64,000 nt of DNA from Virgisporangium aurantiacum (GTDB lineage Bacteria > Actinomycetota > Actinomycetes > Mycobacteriales > Micromonosporaceae): the NCBI RefSeq assembly GCF_016863635.1, contig NZ_BOPG01000006.1, forward strand, positions 164,560-228,559, in the 5' to 3' direction. Each line of letters begins with the position of its first letter. The first letter of the stretch is position 1. Under the pieces are notes generated by a model that made no database searches, was not told the origin of the DNA, and saw nothing but the letters and a program-made list of their open reading frames with translations. Below are positions 7,946 to 17,112 of the stretch, piece by piece. The position numbers were made by a program, and so were the translations under genes.

Positions 7946-8547
7946 GACATGACCTCGCGTTCGGGCGTCGGGGCACGGGTGAACCCGCGCTCGACGGCGT
8001 ACTGCTCGAGTTGACGGCGCAGGTTGCGCCGGCCGCGGTGCAGCCGGCTCATCACGGTGCCGATCGGCGTGCCCATGATGTCGGCGATCTCCTTGTAGGA
8101 GAAGCCTTCGACGTCGGCGAGGTACACCGCCAGCCGGAACTCCTCCGGCAGCTCCTGCAGCGCATCTTTGACGTCCGAGTCGGGCAGCCGGTCGAGCGCC
8201 TCGGTCTCGGCAGACTTCAGCCCGCTGGACGTGTGCGATTCGGCCTCGGCGAGCTGCCAGTCGGTGATCTCCTCGGTGGGGGCCTGCACGGGTTGCCGCT
8301 GCCGCCGCCGGTAGGAGTTGATGTAGGTGTTCGTGAGAATGCGGTACAGCCACGCCTTGAGGTTGGTGCCCTCTTCGAACTGGTGGAAGGCCGCGAAGGC
8401 CTTGAGGAAGGTCTCCTGCACCAGGTCTTCCGCGTCGGCGGCATTGCGGGTCATCCGCAGGCCGGCCGCGTACAACTGGTCGAGGAAGGGCAGGGCATCC
8501 CGCTCGAAGCGGGCCTGCCGTTCGTCGGACCGTTCAGTACGCACCAC
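7942..8547 (-). CDS. sigR: ECF sigma factor SigR/SigH (thiol-oxidative stress)
   Basis: 201 residues from the GTG at 8547, which has AAGGGGG 8 nt upstream. Region 2 ([20 protein letters not shown]) and region 4 ([19 protein letters not shown], recognition helix) are clear. It directs transcription of thiol-homeostasis genes and is held by RsrA encoded immediately downstream. An upstream in-frame ATG at 8613 and a TTG at 8721 would give longer forms; the TTG has a good ribosome site. No GGAAT-N18-GTT SigR promoter could be confirmed upstream. Confidence 0.93.
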   Translation of the reverse strand: MVRTERSDERQARFERDALPFLDQLYAAGLRMTRNAADAEDLVQETFLKAFAAFHQFEEGTNLKAWLYRILTNTYINSYRRRQRQPVQAPTEEITDWQLAEAESHTSSGLKSAETEALDRLPDSDVKDALQELPEEFRLAVYLADVEGFSYKEIADIMGTPIGTVMSRLHRGRRNLRRQLEQYAVERGFTRAPTPEREVMS

Positions 8548-8721
8548 GCGGGAGACCCCCTTCGACCGTTCCCGCGAGGATACGCTCCCCGCCGTTGCGG
8601 TACCGGGGGACATTCCTTCTGACGTGAACGCCGGCAGGCCGGAGGAGCCGGTGACCGGCCATTCCGGACCGGCCAGCACCGAGGCCAACCAACGCGGGTC
8701 ACGTTCCCGGGTGGGGATCAA
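8548..8721 (-). other. Possible SigR' N-terminal extension (long isoform)
   Basis: The sigR frame stays open upstream. A TTG at 8721 is preceded by AAAGGAG (8730-8736) at 8 nt, and would add 58 residues to the GTG form. In Streptomyces coelicolor an unstable SigR' isoform with a roughly 55-residue extension gives positive feedback. The similar length and the separate ribosome site make the same arrangement plausible here. The extension begins [19 protein letters not shown]; it is not a recognised domain. Confidence 0.5.
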
Positions 8722-8785
8722 GGACCGCGCTCCTTTCGATGTATGCGCGGGCACCGGCACTCCGGCGCCCAGGGCATGCAACACG

Positions 8786-9406
8786 TCAGGACCGCGATCT
8801 CTTCCCGGCCCACCCGTGCCGCGCGAGCCAGGTGACCAGTGCCGGGCCGATGGTGTCGACACCCTTGCGCAGATCGTGGACGGCCCCGGGCAGCACCAGG
8901 ACCTTCCGACCCCGCGCCCGCGGCGCCACCCCGAACGGGTCCCGCTCGCCGCTGACCACGAACACCGGCACCGCGACCGCGGCGAGTTCGGGCAGCCGCG
9001 TCGTCTCCGGACGCCCCGGCGGGTGCACCGGGAAAGCCAGTGCCACCACGCCCGCCGCCCCCGCGGCGTCCGCCGTACGGCAGGCCACCCGCGCACCACT
9101 GGACCGACCGCCGGTGACTACCGGCAGCCCACCCCACTCAGGGCGCAGTTCTTCGAGCACGGCGAGCCACGCCGTGTCGAGTTGACCGGCCGGAGCCGGC
9201 GTTCGACGACCCGCCACCCGGTACGGCTGGGTGACCCGCACGGTCCGCACGCCCACGGCCAGGGCGGCCGTGCGGACCGCGAGGATGTCGGGTGCGTCGA
9301 CCCCACCACCCGCCCCGTGACCGAGCACGAGCACCGCCCGCACCTCGGCCGGCGGCTCGTCGACCTGAACCTGCGCCGGACCCACCGGCGTGCCGATCTC
9401 ACGCAC
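8786..9406 (-). CDS. Small alpha/beta hydrolase (KANL3/Tex30-like)
   Basis: 206 residues. GHGAGGG at 29-35 forms the oxyanion region, GGRSSGARV at 99-107 holds the nucleophilic serine (102 or 103), Asp156 (GERDPFG) and His177 (AVHDL) complete a catalytic triad. The family is known as alpha/beta hydrolases of unknown substrate (COG3571). Lies between WhiB and sigR in the same direction, with 16 nt to the WhiB stop, so it may be co-transcribed with WhiB. Confidence 0.85.
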   Translation of the reverse strand: MREIGTPVGPAQVQVDEPPAEVRAVLVLGHGAGGGVDAPDILAVRTAALAVGVRTVRVTQPYRVAGRRTPAPAGQLDTAWLAVLEELRPEWGGLPVVTGGRSSGARVACRTADAAGAAGVVALAFPVHPPGRPETTRLPELAAVAVPVFVVSGERDPFGVAPRARGRKVLVLPGAVHDLRKGVDTIGPALVTWLARHGWAGKRSRS

Positions 9407-9422
9407 GTGACAAGTCTGCGGG

Positions 9423-9857
9423 TTACCCCGCCGTTGCCCCCACCGGATCGCGAACCGCCACCTGTTTCGGCGGCGCGATCAGCTGAATCAACGGCAGCAG
9501 CAACGGTTCTTCGCGGATCGGCGAATCAACCGGTTGGTTTTGCTGCTCGCCACGCCACGCGACCAGCATCGCGCGGCGCTCCCGTGGTGTCGTGGCCCCC
9601 CACACACCGTGACAGTCACCAACCTCGAGCGCCCAGGCCAGGCACGAACCCTGTACGTCGCAGGTGCGGCACAGCGCAACCGCGGCGTCGGCCGGTTCAC
9701 TCGGAGCCGGAAAAAACGTCTCGGGATCGACGGTCTGACACGCTCCGCGCGTGCGCCAGGCAGGGTCGAGACCACGCTCCGCAACCGCTCGTTGCAGACG
9801 TGGGTCGCGCCGTGCCGAAGCGACCTCGTGCGGGCGAGGCATCCGCGCCCGGGTCAT
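9423..9857 (-). CDS. WhiB-family transcriptional regulator
   Basis: 144 residues. Four cluster cysteines (Cys40, Cys63, Cys66, Cys72) have the CX22CX2CX5C spacing of Wbl proteins and should bind a [4Fe-4S] cluster. The turn GVWGATTPRERR at 84-95 is the WhiB motif contacting the primary sigma factor. It has a 39-residue basic N-terminal extension and a hydrophobic C-terminal tail rather than an AT-hook, so it is not WhiB7. GGGAGG precedes the ATG. I cannot assign it to a numbered WhiB class. Confidence 0.9.
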   Translation of the reverse strand: MTRARMPRPHEVASARRDPRLQRAVAERGLDPAWRTRGACQTVDPETFFPAPSEPADAAVALCRTCDVQGSCLAWALEVGDCHGVWGATTPRERRAMLVAWRGEQQNQPVDSPIREEPLLLPLIQLIAPPKQVAVRDPVGATAG

Positions 9858-10027
9858 TCACCCACCTCCCCCGTGGGTAAGCACAACAGAATTGCGGACC
9901 TTCGTTTCGCAAACGCCATCGTGGCGTACGAATGAAAGCCCGCCCGGCGCGTTGTTCTATCGCACTCGCGACACCCGATACAAGGGTTCACGCAGAGAAA
10001 GCAAAAACTTTACGTGTATAAATGCGG

Positions 10028-10765
10028 TCAAAATAGTGTTAGGTCGGCGCGATCCGGGGTGGAAGCGGTCGGCAACGGCGCCTCGACCCGTTCGGTCAGT
10101 GACGGACCGTCATTGCGAACATCGCCCACTCGGGCACCTACCGGACGGATCTCGAGGCGCTCCACGAGTGCCCCGGAGGGCTCCAGCAGACCCTCCGCGT
10201 CGGCGGGGTCGAGCGTCAGCCAGTCGTTCCACCGGTCGCGCGGAAGAACCAGTGGCATTCGATCATGAACCACCGCGAGATCGCCGACCGCGGCGGTGGT
10301 GAGAACGCAGCAACTGAGCACACGTTCGTCACCCTGCCCGTCCTTGGGGCCCCACACCGCCCAGAGGCCCGCGAACGCGAGTACGTCGCCATCGGGATCG
10401 GTCATGAAGTACGGCTGCTTGTCCTTCGGGCCGCGCTTGTACCACTCGTACCAGCCATCGGCCGGCACGAGGCAGCGGCGCTTCTGGAACGACGGCGAGA
10501 ACGCACCCGACTTCGTGACGGTCTCCGCACGCGCGTTGATCAGGCGGGCGGCACCCTTGGTGTCTTTCGCGTATGCGGGCACCAGGCCCCACTTCACGCG
10601 CGACAGCACGCGGGCATCCGCGCTGCGGGAGATCCGCACGATCGGCACCGGATCGGTGGGTGCCACGTTGTAGTCGGGCTCCAGACCGTCACCGGTGTCG
10701 TCGTCGGCGTCGAAAAGCGCGCTCAGGTCGGCCGAACTCCGGCTGGTGGCGTAGCGACCGCACAT
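10028..10765 (-). CDS. yedK: SRAP (YedK/HMCES) abasic-site protein
   Basis: 245 residues. The initiator Met is followed by Cys2 in MCGRY, the residue that crosslinks to abasic sites in single-stranded DNA after Met removal. INARAET (76-82), Glu107 (WYEWY) and His167 (VHDRMP) complete the active site. It protects abasic lesions during replication. Monocistronic on the minus strand, followed by a 170-nt AT-richer gap (9858-10027) that carries the WhiB promoter region; no gene is seen there. Confidence 0.93.
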   Translation of the reverse strand: MCGRYATSRSSADLSALFDADDDTGDGLEPDYNVAPTDPVPIVRISRSADARVLSRVKWGLVPAYAKDTKGAARLINARAETVTKSGAFSPSFQKRRCLVPADGWYEWYKRGPKDKQPYFMTDPDGDVLAFAGLWAVWGPKDGQGDERVLSCCVLTTAAVGDLAVVHDRMPLVLPRDRWNDWLTLDPADAEGLLEPSGALVERLEIRPVGARVGDVRNDGPSLTERVEAPLPTASTPDRADLTLF

Positions 10766-10954
10766 ATGTTCACGGTAGCGCCGACAAAATCGTCACCCAA
10801 TTGTGGTACCCGTTCAGCTCTTCTCCGATCGTGTCCATCGGCCGCGCCAGCGGACGGGGGACGCGATCGCCGTTCGACGCAGTCGCGTCTCAGCTACCAA
10901 GAGCAGGGCCCTCGGCCGATCTGGGTGCGATCGCCCGGCCGTCAGACTGTAGGT

Positions 10955-12259
10955 GTGGCGATAGCGACCTCTACCCCCGTGCCCTGGCCGGCACCCACCG
11001 CGTCCGGGCCGGTGACCTCCTCGGTGCACCTGCCCGGGTCCAAGTCCATGACGGCCCGGGCGCTGGTGCTCGCCGCGGTGTCGATGGGCACCAGCACGCT
11101 CCGGGCGCCGCTGCGGGCCCGCGACACCGAGCTGATGTCCGGCGGCCTGCGCGCCCTCGGCACGCACGTCTCGACCCGCGACGACAACCTGTGGACCGTC
11201 CGGTCCCGGGCATTGTCCGGCCCGGCCGCGATCGACGTGGGGCTCGCCGGCACCGTCATGCGGTTCCTGCCGGCCATCGCCGCGCTGGCCGAGGGTCCGG
11301 TGACGTTCGACGGCGACCCGGTCGCCCGGCGGCGGCCGATGGCCCCGCTGATCACGGCGCTGCGCGGGCTGGGCGTCGACATCGAGTCGGCGAACGGCGG
11401 GCTGCCGCTCACGGTGAACGGCGCCGGCCGGGTCGGCGGTGGCGAGGTGACGATCGACGCGTCCGCGTCCAGCCAGCTGGTCTCCGGCCTGCTGCTCGCC
11501 GCGGGGGCGTTCGAGCGCGGCATCGTGGTGCGTCACGACGGGCCGAAGGTGCCCAGCGCGCCGCACCTGCGGATGACCACCCAGATGCTGCGCCTGGCCG
11601 GCGCCGCCGTCGACGACAGCACCCCGAACGTGTGGACGGTCGAGCCGGGGCGCCTCAGCGGCCGGGCCTGGAACATCGAGCCCGACCTCAGCGGCGCCGC
11701 GCCGTTCCTGGCCGCCGCGCTGGTCACCGGCGGCGCGGTGACCGTCATGGACTGGCCGATCGGCACCACCCAGCCCGGCGACCAGCTCCGCGAACTGCTC
11801 ACCGGCATGGGCGGCGAGGCGACGCTGACCCCCGAGGGCCTGACGGTGCGCGGCACCGGTCGCATCCACGGGCTCACCGCCGACCTGTCGGAGGTCGGTG
11901 AACTCACCCCGGTGCTGGCCGCCCTCGCCGCGCTGGCCGACTCGCCGTCCCGCCTGACCGGCATCGGCCACATCCGGGCGCACGAGACCGACCGGCTCGC
12001 GGCGCTGGCCCGCGAACTGGGCCGGCTGGGCGTCCAGGTGCACGAACTGCCCGACGGCCTGGAGATCCATCCCCGGCCGCTCACCGGCTCGGTCTTCGAA
12101 ACCTACGACGACCACCGCATGGCGCACGCCGCCGCCGTCATCGGTCTGACGGTCCCGGGCGTCGACCTCACCGATGTCGCGTGCACCTCCAAGACACTTC
12201 CGCAGTTTCCGGCACTATGGTCAGCAATGGTGCAAGGAACCGCGGGAGGTAGCGACTGA
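10955..12259 (+). CDS. aroA: EPSP synthase (3-phosphoshikimate 1-carboxyvinyltransferase)
   Basis: 434 residues from GTG at 10955. Makes 5-enolpyruvylshikimate-3-phosphate in the aromatic pathway. Visible motifs are LPGSKSMTARAL (substrate Lys/Ser), LAGTVMRF (the PEP loop, Val replacing the more common Ala before Met), RRRPMAPL, and the C-terminal YDDHRMAHAAA. Its TGA overlaps the CTG used by rsgA. The region 10766-10954 upstream holds no gene. An ATG start is absent; the GTG agrees with the expected N-terminus. Confidence 0.95.
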   Translation: MAIATSTPVPWPAPTASGPVTSSVHLPGSKSMTARALVLAAVSMGTSTLRAPLRARDTELMSGGLRALGTHVSTRDDNLWTVRSRALSGPAAIDVGLAGTVMRFLPAIAALAEGPVTFDGDPVARRRPMAPLITALRGLGVDIESANGGLPLTVNGAGRVGGGEVTIDASASSQLVSGLLLAAGAFERGIVVRHDGPKVPSAPHLRMTTQMLRLAGAAVDDSTPNVWTVEPGRLSGRAWNIEPDLSGAAPFLAAALVTGGAVTVMDWPIGTTQPGDQLRELLTGMGGEATLTPEGLTVRGTGRIHGLTADLSEVGELTPVLAALAALADSPSRLTGIGHIRAHETDRLAALARELGRLGVQVHELPDGLEIHPRPLTGSVFETYDDHRMAHAAAVIGLTVPGVDLTDVACTSKTLPQFPALWSAMVQGTAGGSD

Positions 12260-13323
12260 CTCGGAAACGCGAGTACGACGAGGACGACGTACGGATCCGG
12301 CCGGGTCGGTCCTCGCGACCGCGCACGCGTCAACGGCCGAAGCACGTCGACGCCCTGTCCGCGTTCGTCATCGCCGTCGACCGGGGCCGCTACACCTGCT
12401 GGCTGGTCGACGAGGGGCGCAGCATCACCACGATGCGGGCGCGCGAGCTGGGCCGGCACGGCGTCGTCGTCGGTGACCGGGTCCATATTGTCGGCGACAC
12501 GACTGGAGACGCGGGCACGCTGGCCCGCATCGTGCGTATAGAAGAACGTGCGTCAACACTCACCCGCACCGCCGACGACGTCGAGGGCACGGTCGAGGGC
12601 CGGCAGGAACGCGTGGTGGTGGCCAACGCCGACCAGATGGTGATCGTCAGTGCGTTGGCCGACCCGCCGCCGCGCACGGGCTTCATCGACCGGTGCCTGG
12701 TGGCGGCGTACGACGCCGGGGTCGACCCGCTGCTGTGCCTCACCAAGGCCGACCTCGCCCGCCACGAGGCGCTGATCGACTACTACGCCGAACTCGACCC
12801 GCGGTACGTGCTGTGCCGCCCCGACGAACCGCTCGGCCCCCTCCTCGCGGAATTGAGAGGCCGGTTGTCGGTGCTCGTCGGGCATTCCGGGGTGGGCAAG
12901 TCGACGCTGGTGAACCGGCTCGTGCCCGACGCCGACCGGGCCGTCGGGGTGGTGAGCGCGATCGGCAAGGGCCGGCACACGTCGACCAGCGCCGTCGCGC
13001 TGCGGTTGCCGGCCGACGTGGGATGGATCGTCGACACGCCGGGCGTGCGGTCGTTCGGGCTGGCCCACGTCACCGAGAACAGCCTCCTGCACGGATTCCC
13101 GGACCTGGTCGAGGCGTCCACCCGGTGCCCGCCGAACTGCGACCACACCGGTGCCGGCGGCGAATGCGGGTTGGACAAGCTGGTGGCGGAGGGCGGGGCG
13201 GATCCACGCCGGTTAGCGTCTTACCGCCGGTTGCTGGCGCTGAAGGCGGGTGACGATCCGAACCGGTTCCGCGAGGATATCGGTGCCGGTGACATTGATC
13301 CTGGGGAGAAGACGCATGGCTGA
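12256..13323 (+). CDS. rsgA: Ribosome small-subunit GTPase RsgA, CTG start
   Basis: 355 residues if started at CTG 12256. Circularly permuted GTPase for 30S maturation: G4 TKAD at 163-166, P-loop GHSGVGKS at 209-216, G3 DTPG at 260-263, and a zinc knuckle Cys291, Cys295, His297, Cys304. No ATG, GTG or TTG exists in frame between the stop at 12250 and the ATG at 12433, which would remove most of the OB domain. The CTG has GGGAGG 6 nt upstream and overlaps the aroA stop as CTGA. The basic N-terminus (KREYDEDDVRIRPGR) is conserved in actinobacterial RsgA as I recall it. Confidence 0.9.
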   Translation: MTRKREYDEDDVRIRPGRSSRPRTRQRPKHVDALSAFVIAVDRGRYTCWLVDEGRSITTMRARELGRHGVVVGDRVHIVGDTTGDAGTLARIVRIEERASTLTRTADDVEGTVEGRQERVVVANADQMVIVSALADPPPRTGFIDRCLVAAYDAGVDPLLCLTKADLARHEALIDYYAELDPRYVLCRPDEPLGPLLAELRGRLSVLVGHSGVGKSTLVNRLVPDADRAVGVVSAIGKGRHTSTSAVALRLPADVGWIVDTPGVRSFGLAHVTENSLLHGFPDLVEASTRCPPNCDHTGAGGECGLDKLVAEGGADPRRLASYRRLLALKAGDDPNRFREDIGAGDIDPGEKTHG

Positions 13324-13681
13324 CCTGACCGCTGACCTGACGAGAGCCGTCGAGCGGCACTGCGAACTGTTCAACGAGTGCGTCCGCACCGGCGACTGGG
13401 CGCCGTTCACGGCATCGCTCACCGACGACGCCCAGATGGCGTTCACCAACATGCCGGTGGGCCCGTTCCACGGCCGCGACCAGATCGCGGTCGCCTACGC
13501 CGAGCAGCCGCCCACCGACACGATGACGCTCGAAGCGGTGGAGACGCTCGGCCCGGACACCGCCCGGGCCCACTTCATGTGGGACGCCAGCGGCGACGAC
13601 GGGCTGATGCTGCTGCGCTGGCGCGACGAGAAGGTGTCGGCGATCGAGGTGACGTTCGGAGCTCACTCGACCTCGACGTAG
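13316..13681 (+). CDS. NTF2/SnoaL-like protein, copy 1
   Basis: 121 residues; ATG at 13316 with GGGGAG 8 nt upstream, overlapping the rsgA stop by eight bases. The N-terminus RAVERHCELFNECVRTGDW and the GPFHGRDQI turn indicate the cone-shaped NTF2-like fold. It has a paralog at 55616-56017 (VARHVALFNEGVRTGDL). No catalytic residues can be assigned. A ligand-binding or small-molecule isomerase role is possible but unproven. Confidence 0.8.
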   Translation: MADLTADLTRAVERHCELFNECVRTGDWAPFTASLTDDAQMAFTNMPVGPFHGRDQIAVAYAEQPPTDTMTLEAVETLGPDTARAHFMWDASGDDGLMLLRWRDEKVSAIEVTFGAHSTST

Positions 13682-14202
13682 CCGCCGCTGCGCCAGTACT
13701 CGCCGTCGGCGCGGTCCAGCAGCGACTCGTCGACCAGGTAGCGGCGCAGCGCCGCGTGGTCGTCGTGCCATGCCCGCAGGATCGCGTTGACGTCCTTCTC
13801 CGGGTACTTCACGCCCGGTTCGAAGGCGAGCACGATGTGCTCCAGCACCACCCGCCGCTTCGCCCACGCCGAGGGCAGGTGCGGGATGCGGCCGTCGACG
13901 ATGAAGGTGCGCAGCACGGCGTCCCGCTGCCGGTCGGGGTCCATGGGCTCGGCCGGCGCCGCGGGCGTCCCGTGCTCCCGCACCGCGTCCTTGAAAGCCG
14001 AAACCTCCGCGACCAGCGCGTCTCCGGCTGCCCCCACCAGGCCGCCCTGTTCCAGCCGGCGCAGCGCGGCCATCACCGTGCGTACCGGCAAGCCAGTGGC
14101 GTTGACCACATCGGCCGGCGTGGCGGCACCCAGAACGACGGCGGCGAAGACGCGTAACCGGTCTGGCTCGGCAAGCTGGCCGCAGAGTACGTCCGGTCTC
14201 AT
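13663..14202 (-). CDS. Winged-helix regulator with DUF2087 domain
   Basis: 179 residues. The first 65 residues form an ArsR-like winged helix (AEPDRLRVFAAVVLGA, then GLPVRTVMAALRRLEQGGLV). The C-terminal part (FIVDGRIPHLPSAWAKRRVV ... YPEKDVNAILRAWHDDHAALRRYLVD) is a DUF2087 domain. Probably a DNA-binding regulator with an unknown signal. Convergent with the NTF2-like gene, overlapping by 19 nt, and divergent from hisN (38 bp between starts). A GTG three codons earlier is an alternative start. Confidence 0.85.
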   Translation of the reverse strand: MRPDVLCGQLAEPDRLRVFAAVVLGAATPADVVNATGLPVRTVMAALRRLEQGGLVGAAGDALVAEVSAFKDAVREHGTPAAPAEPMDPDRQRDAVLRTFIVDGRIPHLPSAWAKRRVVLEHIVLAFEPGVKYPEKDVNAILRAWHDDHAALRRYLVDESLLDRADGEYWRSGGYVEVE

Positions 14203-14240
14203 GGTTGCCACGCTAACCGGGTCGACTAGCGTTTTAACGT

Positions 14241-15044
14241 ATGGCCCGGTACGCCGATGATCTCGCGCTCGCACACATGCTCGCCGACACCGCCGACTCG
14301 ATCTCATCGGCCCGGTTCCGGGCTCAGGATCTGCACGTCACCGAGAAGCCCGACCTCACGCCGGTCACCGACGCCGACACGGCGGTGGAGAAGGCGTTGC
14401 GGGCGACCCTCAGCCGCGCCCGGCCCCGCGACGCGGTGCTCGGCGAGGAGTTCGGCGCCGCCGCGCCGGCCGCCGGCGGTGGCTCCCGCCAGTGGGTGAT
14501 CGACCCCATCGACGGCACGATGAACTACGTGCGCGGTGTGCCCATCTGGGCGACCCTGATCGCGCTCATGGACAACGAGGAGCCGGTGGTCGGCCTGGTG
14601 TCGGCACCGGCGCTCGGCCGGCGGTGGTGGGCCGGCGTCGGGCACGGCGCCTACGCCGGCCGGCACGCCGCGGCGGCGACGCCGATCAAGGTCTCCGGGG
14701 TGTCCCGGCTGGCCGACGCGTCCTTCTGCTACTCGTCGCTGACCAGTTGGGAAGAGGTCGGCAAGCTCGACGCGATGCTCGACCTGATGCGGGCGTCCTG
14801 GCGCACCCGGGCGTACGGCGACTTCTACGGCTACATGCTGCTCGCCGAGGGCGCCGTCGACGTGATGGTGGAGCCCGAACTGTCGCTGTGGGACCTCGCG
14901 GCGCTGGTACCGATCGTGTCGGAGGCGGGCGGCGAGTTCACCGACCTCACCGGGCGGCCCGGGCCCGGCGGCGGCAGCGCGGTGGCGACCAACGGAAAAC
15001 TGCACACCACGGTGCTCGACCGCATCGGGCTCGACGCCGTTTAA
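14241..15044 (+). CDS. hisN: Histidinol-phosphatase (inositol monophosphatase family)
   Basis: 267 residues. Metal-dependent phosphatase completing the step from histidinol phosphate to histidinol. Metal ligands are in LGEEFG, DPIDGTMNY and ELSLWDLAALVPIV. Inositol-phosphatase activity is an alternative for this superfamily, but the sequence resembles actinobacterial HisN. Single gene downstream of a divergent regulator. Confidence 0.85.
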   Translation: MARYADDLALAHMLADTADSISSARFRAQDLHVTEKPDLTPVTDADTAVEKALRATLSRARPRDAVLGEEFGAAAPAAGGGSRQWVIDPIDGTMNYVRGVPIWATLIALMDNEEPVVGLVSAPALGRRWWAGVGHGAYAGRHAAAATPIKVSGVSRLADASFCYSSLTSWEEVGKLDAMLDLMRASWRTRAYGDFYGYMLLAEGAVDVMVEPELSLWDLAALVPIVSEAGGEFTDLTGRPGPGGGSAVATNGKLHTTVLDRIGLDAV

Positions 15045-15101
15045 CGGCCCTGTTTCGTGGCCTGGGCGGTGGCTGCTACCCACGCGTTCTAAGCTCTCCC
15101 G

Positions 15102-15986
15102 GTGACCGGTGGTTGGGGTTTCCTCGCGGCGATGGTCGTCGCCTACGGCGTAGCGAACCTCCTGCAGTCGATCGCGGCCGCGAACACCGACCTCCACCAG
15201 GGCTTCAGCCCGCGGCTGCTGTGGCGGCTCGGGCAGCACCGGGCGTACCTGTTCGGCATCGGCTTCCAGTTCGCCGCGTTCGCGCTGGCGTTCCTGGCCC
15301 GCCGCGACCTTCCGCTGTTCCTCGTGCAGTCGGCCGTGGCGGCCGGGCTCGGCGTCACGGCCATCCTCGGCGTGCTGGTGCTGAAGTGGAAGCTGCCCAC
15401 CACCGAGATCCTGCTGCTCGCGCTGCTGTGCTTCGGCCTGGCCGGGCTGATCGTCTCGGCCCAACCGATGCCGTCGCGCCCGATGGGGTCGATCGGCGTG
15501 GCGCTGCTGGGCGTCGCCCTGGTCGTGATCGCGGTCGGCGGGTTCTTCGCCGTTCGGATGCACGGCGCGCCGGGCTCCGTGGTGCTCGGCTCGCTCGCCG
15601 GGCTGGCGTTCGGCGCCGCGGCGGTGGCCTCGCGGCCGCTCGCCTCGGTGCACGTCATCGACGGTTTCTTCCTGGCCGACCCCCTGCTGTACCTGCTGGT
15701 CGGCCACTCGGTGGTGGGCCAGCTGCTGCTGGGGCTGGCGATGCAGCGCGGCTCGACCACCGCCGCCGTGGCCGCCATGGACGCGGCGGCCGCCGTACCG
15801 GCGGCGGTGATCGGCCTGCTGTTCCTGGGCGACAGCATCCACGCGGGTCGCGAGTGGATCGCGGCGCTGGGCTTCGTGGCGACCCTGGCCTCGGTGATCG
15901 GGCTGAGCTTCTACGCGGAGCCGCAGCACCACCACGAGATCAGCCACCCGGCGCCGCCGCTCCGCGAGCGGGTGCACGCCCGCTGA
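15102..15986 (+). CDS. Integral membrane protein, DMT-transporter-like
   Basis: 294 residues from GTG at 15102. About nine hydrophobic segments of 18-22 residues (for example FLAAMVVAYGVANLLQSIA, FGIGFQFAAFALAFLA, SIGVALLGVALVVIAVGGFF), arranged in two similar halves as in EamA/DMT transporters. A His-rich C-terminal tail (EPQHHHEIS) faces the cytosol if the topology is standard. The substrate is unknown. Confidence 0.75.
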   Translation: MTGGWGFLAAMVVAYGVANLLQSIAAANTDLHQGFSPRLLWRLGQHRAYLFGIGFQFAAFALAFLARRDLPLFLVQSAVAAGLGVTAILGVLVLKWKLPTTEILLLALLCFGLAGLIVSAQPMPSRPMGSIGVALLGVALVVIAVGGFFAVRMHGAPGSVVLGSLAGLAFGAAAVASRPLASVHVIDGFFLADPLLYLLVGHSVVGQLLLGLAMQRGSTTAAVAAMDAAAAVPAAVIGLLFLGDSIHAGREWIAALGFVATLASVIGLSFYAEPQHHHEISHPAPPLRERVHAR

Positions 15987-15987
15987 C

Positions 15988-16677
15988 TCACGGCCAGTCC
16001 GGCTCGGTTTCCATCAGATCGAGCACCGCCTTGCGGTCGCCTTCCTCGGCCACCTCCGCCGTCAGGTCCTTCGCCCGCTGCCAGTAGGTGCGGGCGGCCG
16101 CGCCGTCGCCGGTGGCGGCCAGCGCCCGGGCCATGACCTCCGCCGCCAGCGGCCGGTCCCAGTCGGCGATCACGTCGGGGTTCTCGTCGACGAGCTGGGC
16201 ACACCTCCTGGCATGCTTCAGCGCGATCCCACCCTCCCCGATCCGCACGGCCACCGACGCGATCAGGTGCTCGCCGCGGGCGTGGTTGGCCGTGTTGCCG
16301 GCCTCCAGCCAGTGGTAGGTCGACGCGTAGGCGGCGTAGAGCAGCCGCTCCCGGTCGACCAGCGGGCTGTGCGGGCCGATCTGCTCCAGCAGGTCCCAGG
16401 TGTCGTTGTTCAGGTGGACGCCGAACCAGCGGTGGAGATCGCGCTCGGCGACCTGCTTCTTGCCGACCTCGGTCATGAGGTCGTGCCAGCCGGCGAAGCC
16501 GTACTCGCGGGCCACGATCAGCTGGGCGTCGCGGAGGGTGAAATCCTCGGGCCGACGGTCGAGGGCCTCGATGCGCTTGAGCGCGGCGGGGTTGCCTCCG
16601 ACGACGGCGCGGCGCAGATCCTTGGCCTGGCCGCGCAGCTGGGCAAGGTCGGCCCGGGCGGGAAGTTCAATGGTCAT
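15988..16677 (-). CDS. Conserved hypothetical protein
   Basis: 229 residues from ATG at 16677, with GGAGA 7-8 nt upstream. Contains the helix-turn YGFAGWHDLMTEV, a motif I associate with a group of actinobacterial proteins that often precede ankyrin or TPR-like regions. The remaining part is helical (ERLLYAAYASTYHWLEAGN; KHARRCAQLVDENPD), suggesting a short TPR-like solenoid. Function not recognised. Convergent with the membrane protein gene, one base apart. Confidence 0.8.
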   Translation of the reverse strand: MTIELPARADLAQLRGQAKDLRRAVVGGNPAALKRIEALDRRPEDFTLRDAQLIVAREYGFAGWHDLMTEVGKKQVAERDLHRWFGVHLNNDTWDLLEQIGPHSPLVDRERLLYAAYASTYHWLEAGNTANHARGEHLIASVAVRIGEGGIALKHARRCAQLVDENPDVIADWDRPLAAEVMARALAATGDGAAARTYWQRAKDLTAEVAEEGDRKAVLDLMETEPDWP

Positions 16678-16844
16678 GGGGACGTCTCCGTAACCGCGCC
16701 CGGGGTCCGCTGACAACCGGACGCGACGGAAGGTACGCGTGCGGGAGTGTTGTCGATGTGTTCCAGGTGCACTCGGTGCTTGCCGCGGACAGGAGGCGCC
16801 CTGGTGCGCGCTGGGCACAGCTTCCGCCATGCCCGGCGGGCCCG

Positions 16845-17027
16845 TCAAGACCGCGTCGTGTCGCCCTCGCCGGTCTTCTCCTGCGCCACGTCGACGACCT
16901 TGTCGATCATGCCGGTGTGCTTGTGGCCGGTGCGCTTGTCGACCTCGTCGCCGAGCTTGTCCAGCGCCTGGTCGACCTTGTCGTCGTGGCGGTCGGCGAG
17001 GTCCTTCACGCGGTCGATGAAACTCAT
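16845..17027 (-). CDS. MT0933-like antitoxin family protein
   Basis: 60 residues, highly charged: MSFIDRVKDLADRHDDKVDQ followed by DKLGDEVDKRTGHKHTGMID. This matches the small Rv0909/MT0933 antitoxin-like family, usually a single helix-rich stretch. No toxin gene lies next to it. Such orphan copies are common in actinobacteria, so a working toxin-antitoxin role is uncertain. The ribosome site is weak. Confidence 0.75.
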   Translation of the reverse strand: MSFIDRVKDLADRHDDKVDQALDKLGDEVDKRTGHKHTGMIDKVVDVAQEKTGEGDTTRS

Positions 17028-17112
17028 GGGGTCAAGCCTACGGAGTCCACCGGGGCGCCGACCCCGATCCGGCGATTGACCACGAAGCGTGGCCATCGCT
17101 TGACTTTTCGGC

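Noticed and set aside
8655..8670. GGAAT (8661-8665, minus) as a SigR autoregulatory promoter
   Set aside because: No GTT element lies 18-19 nt downstream, so the SigR consensus is not met.
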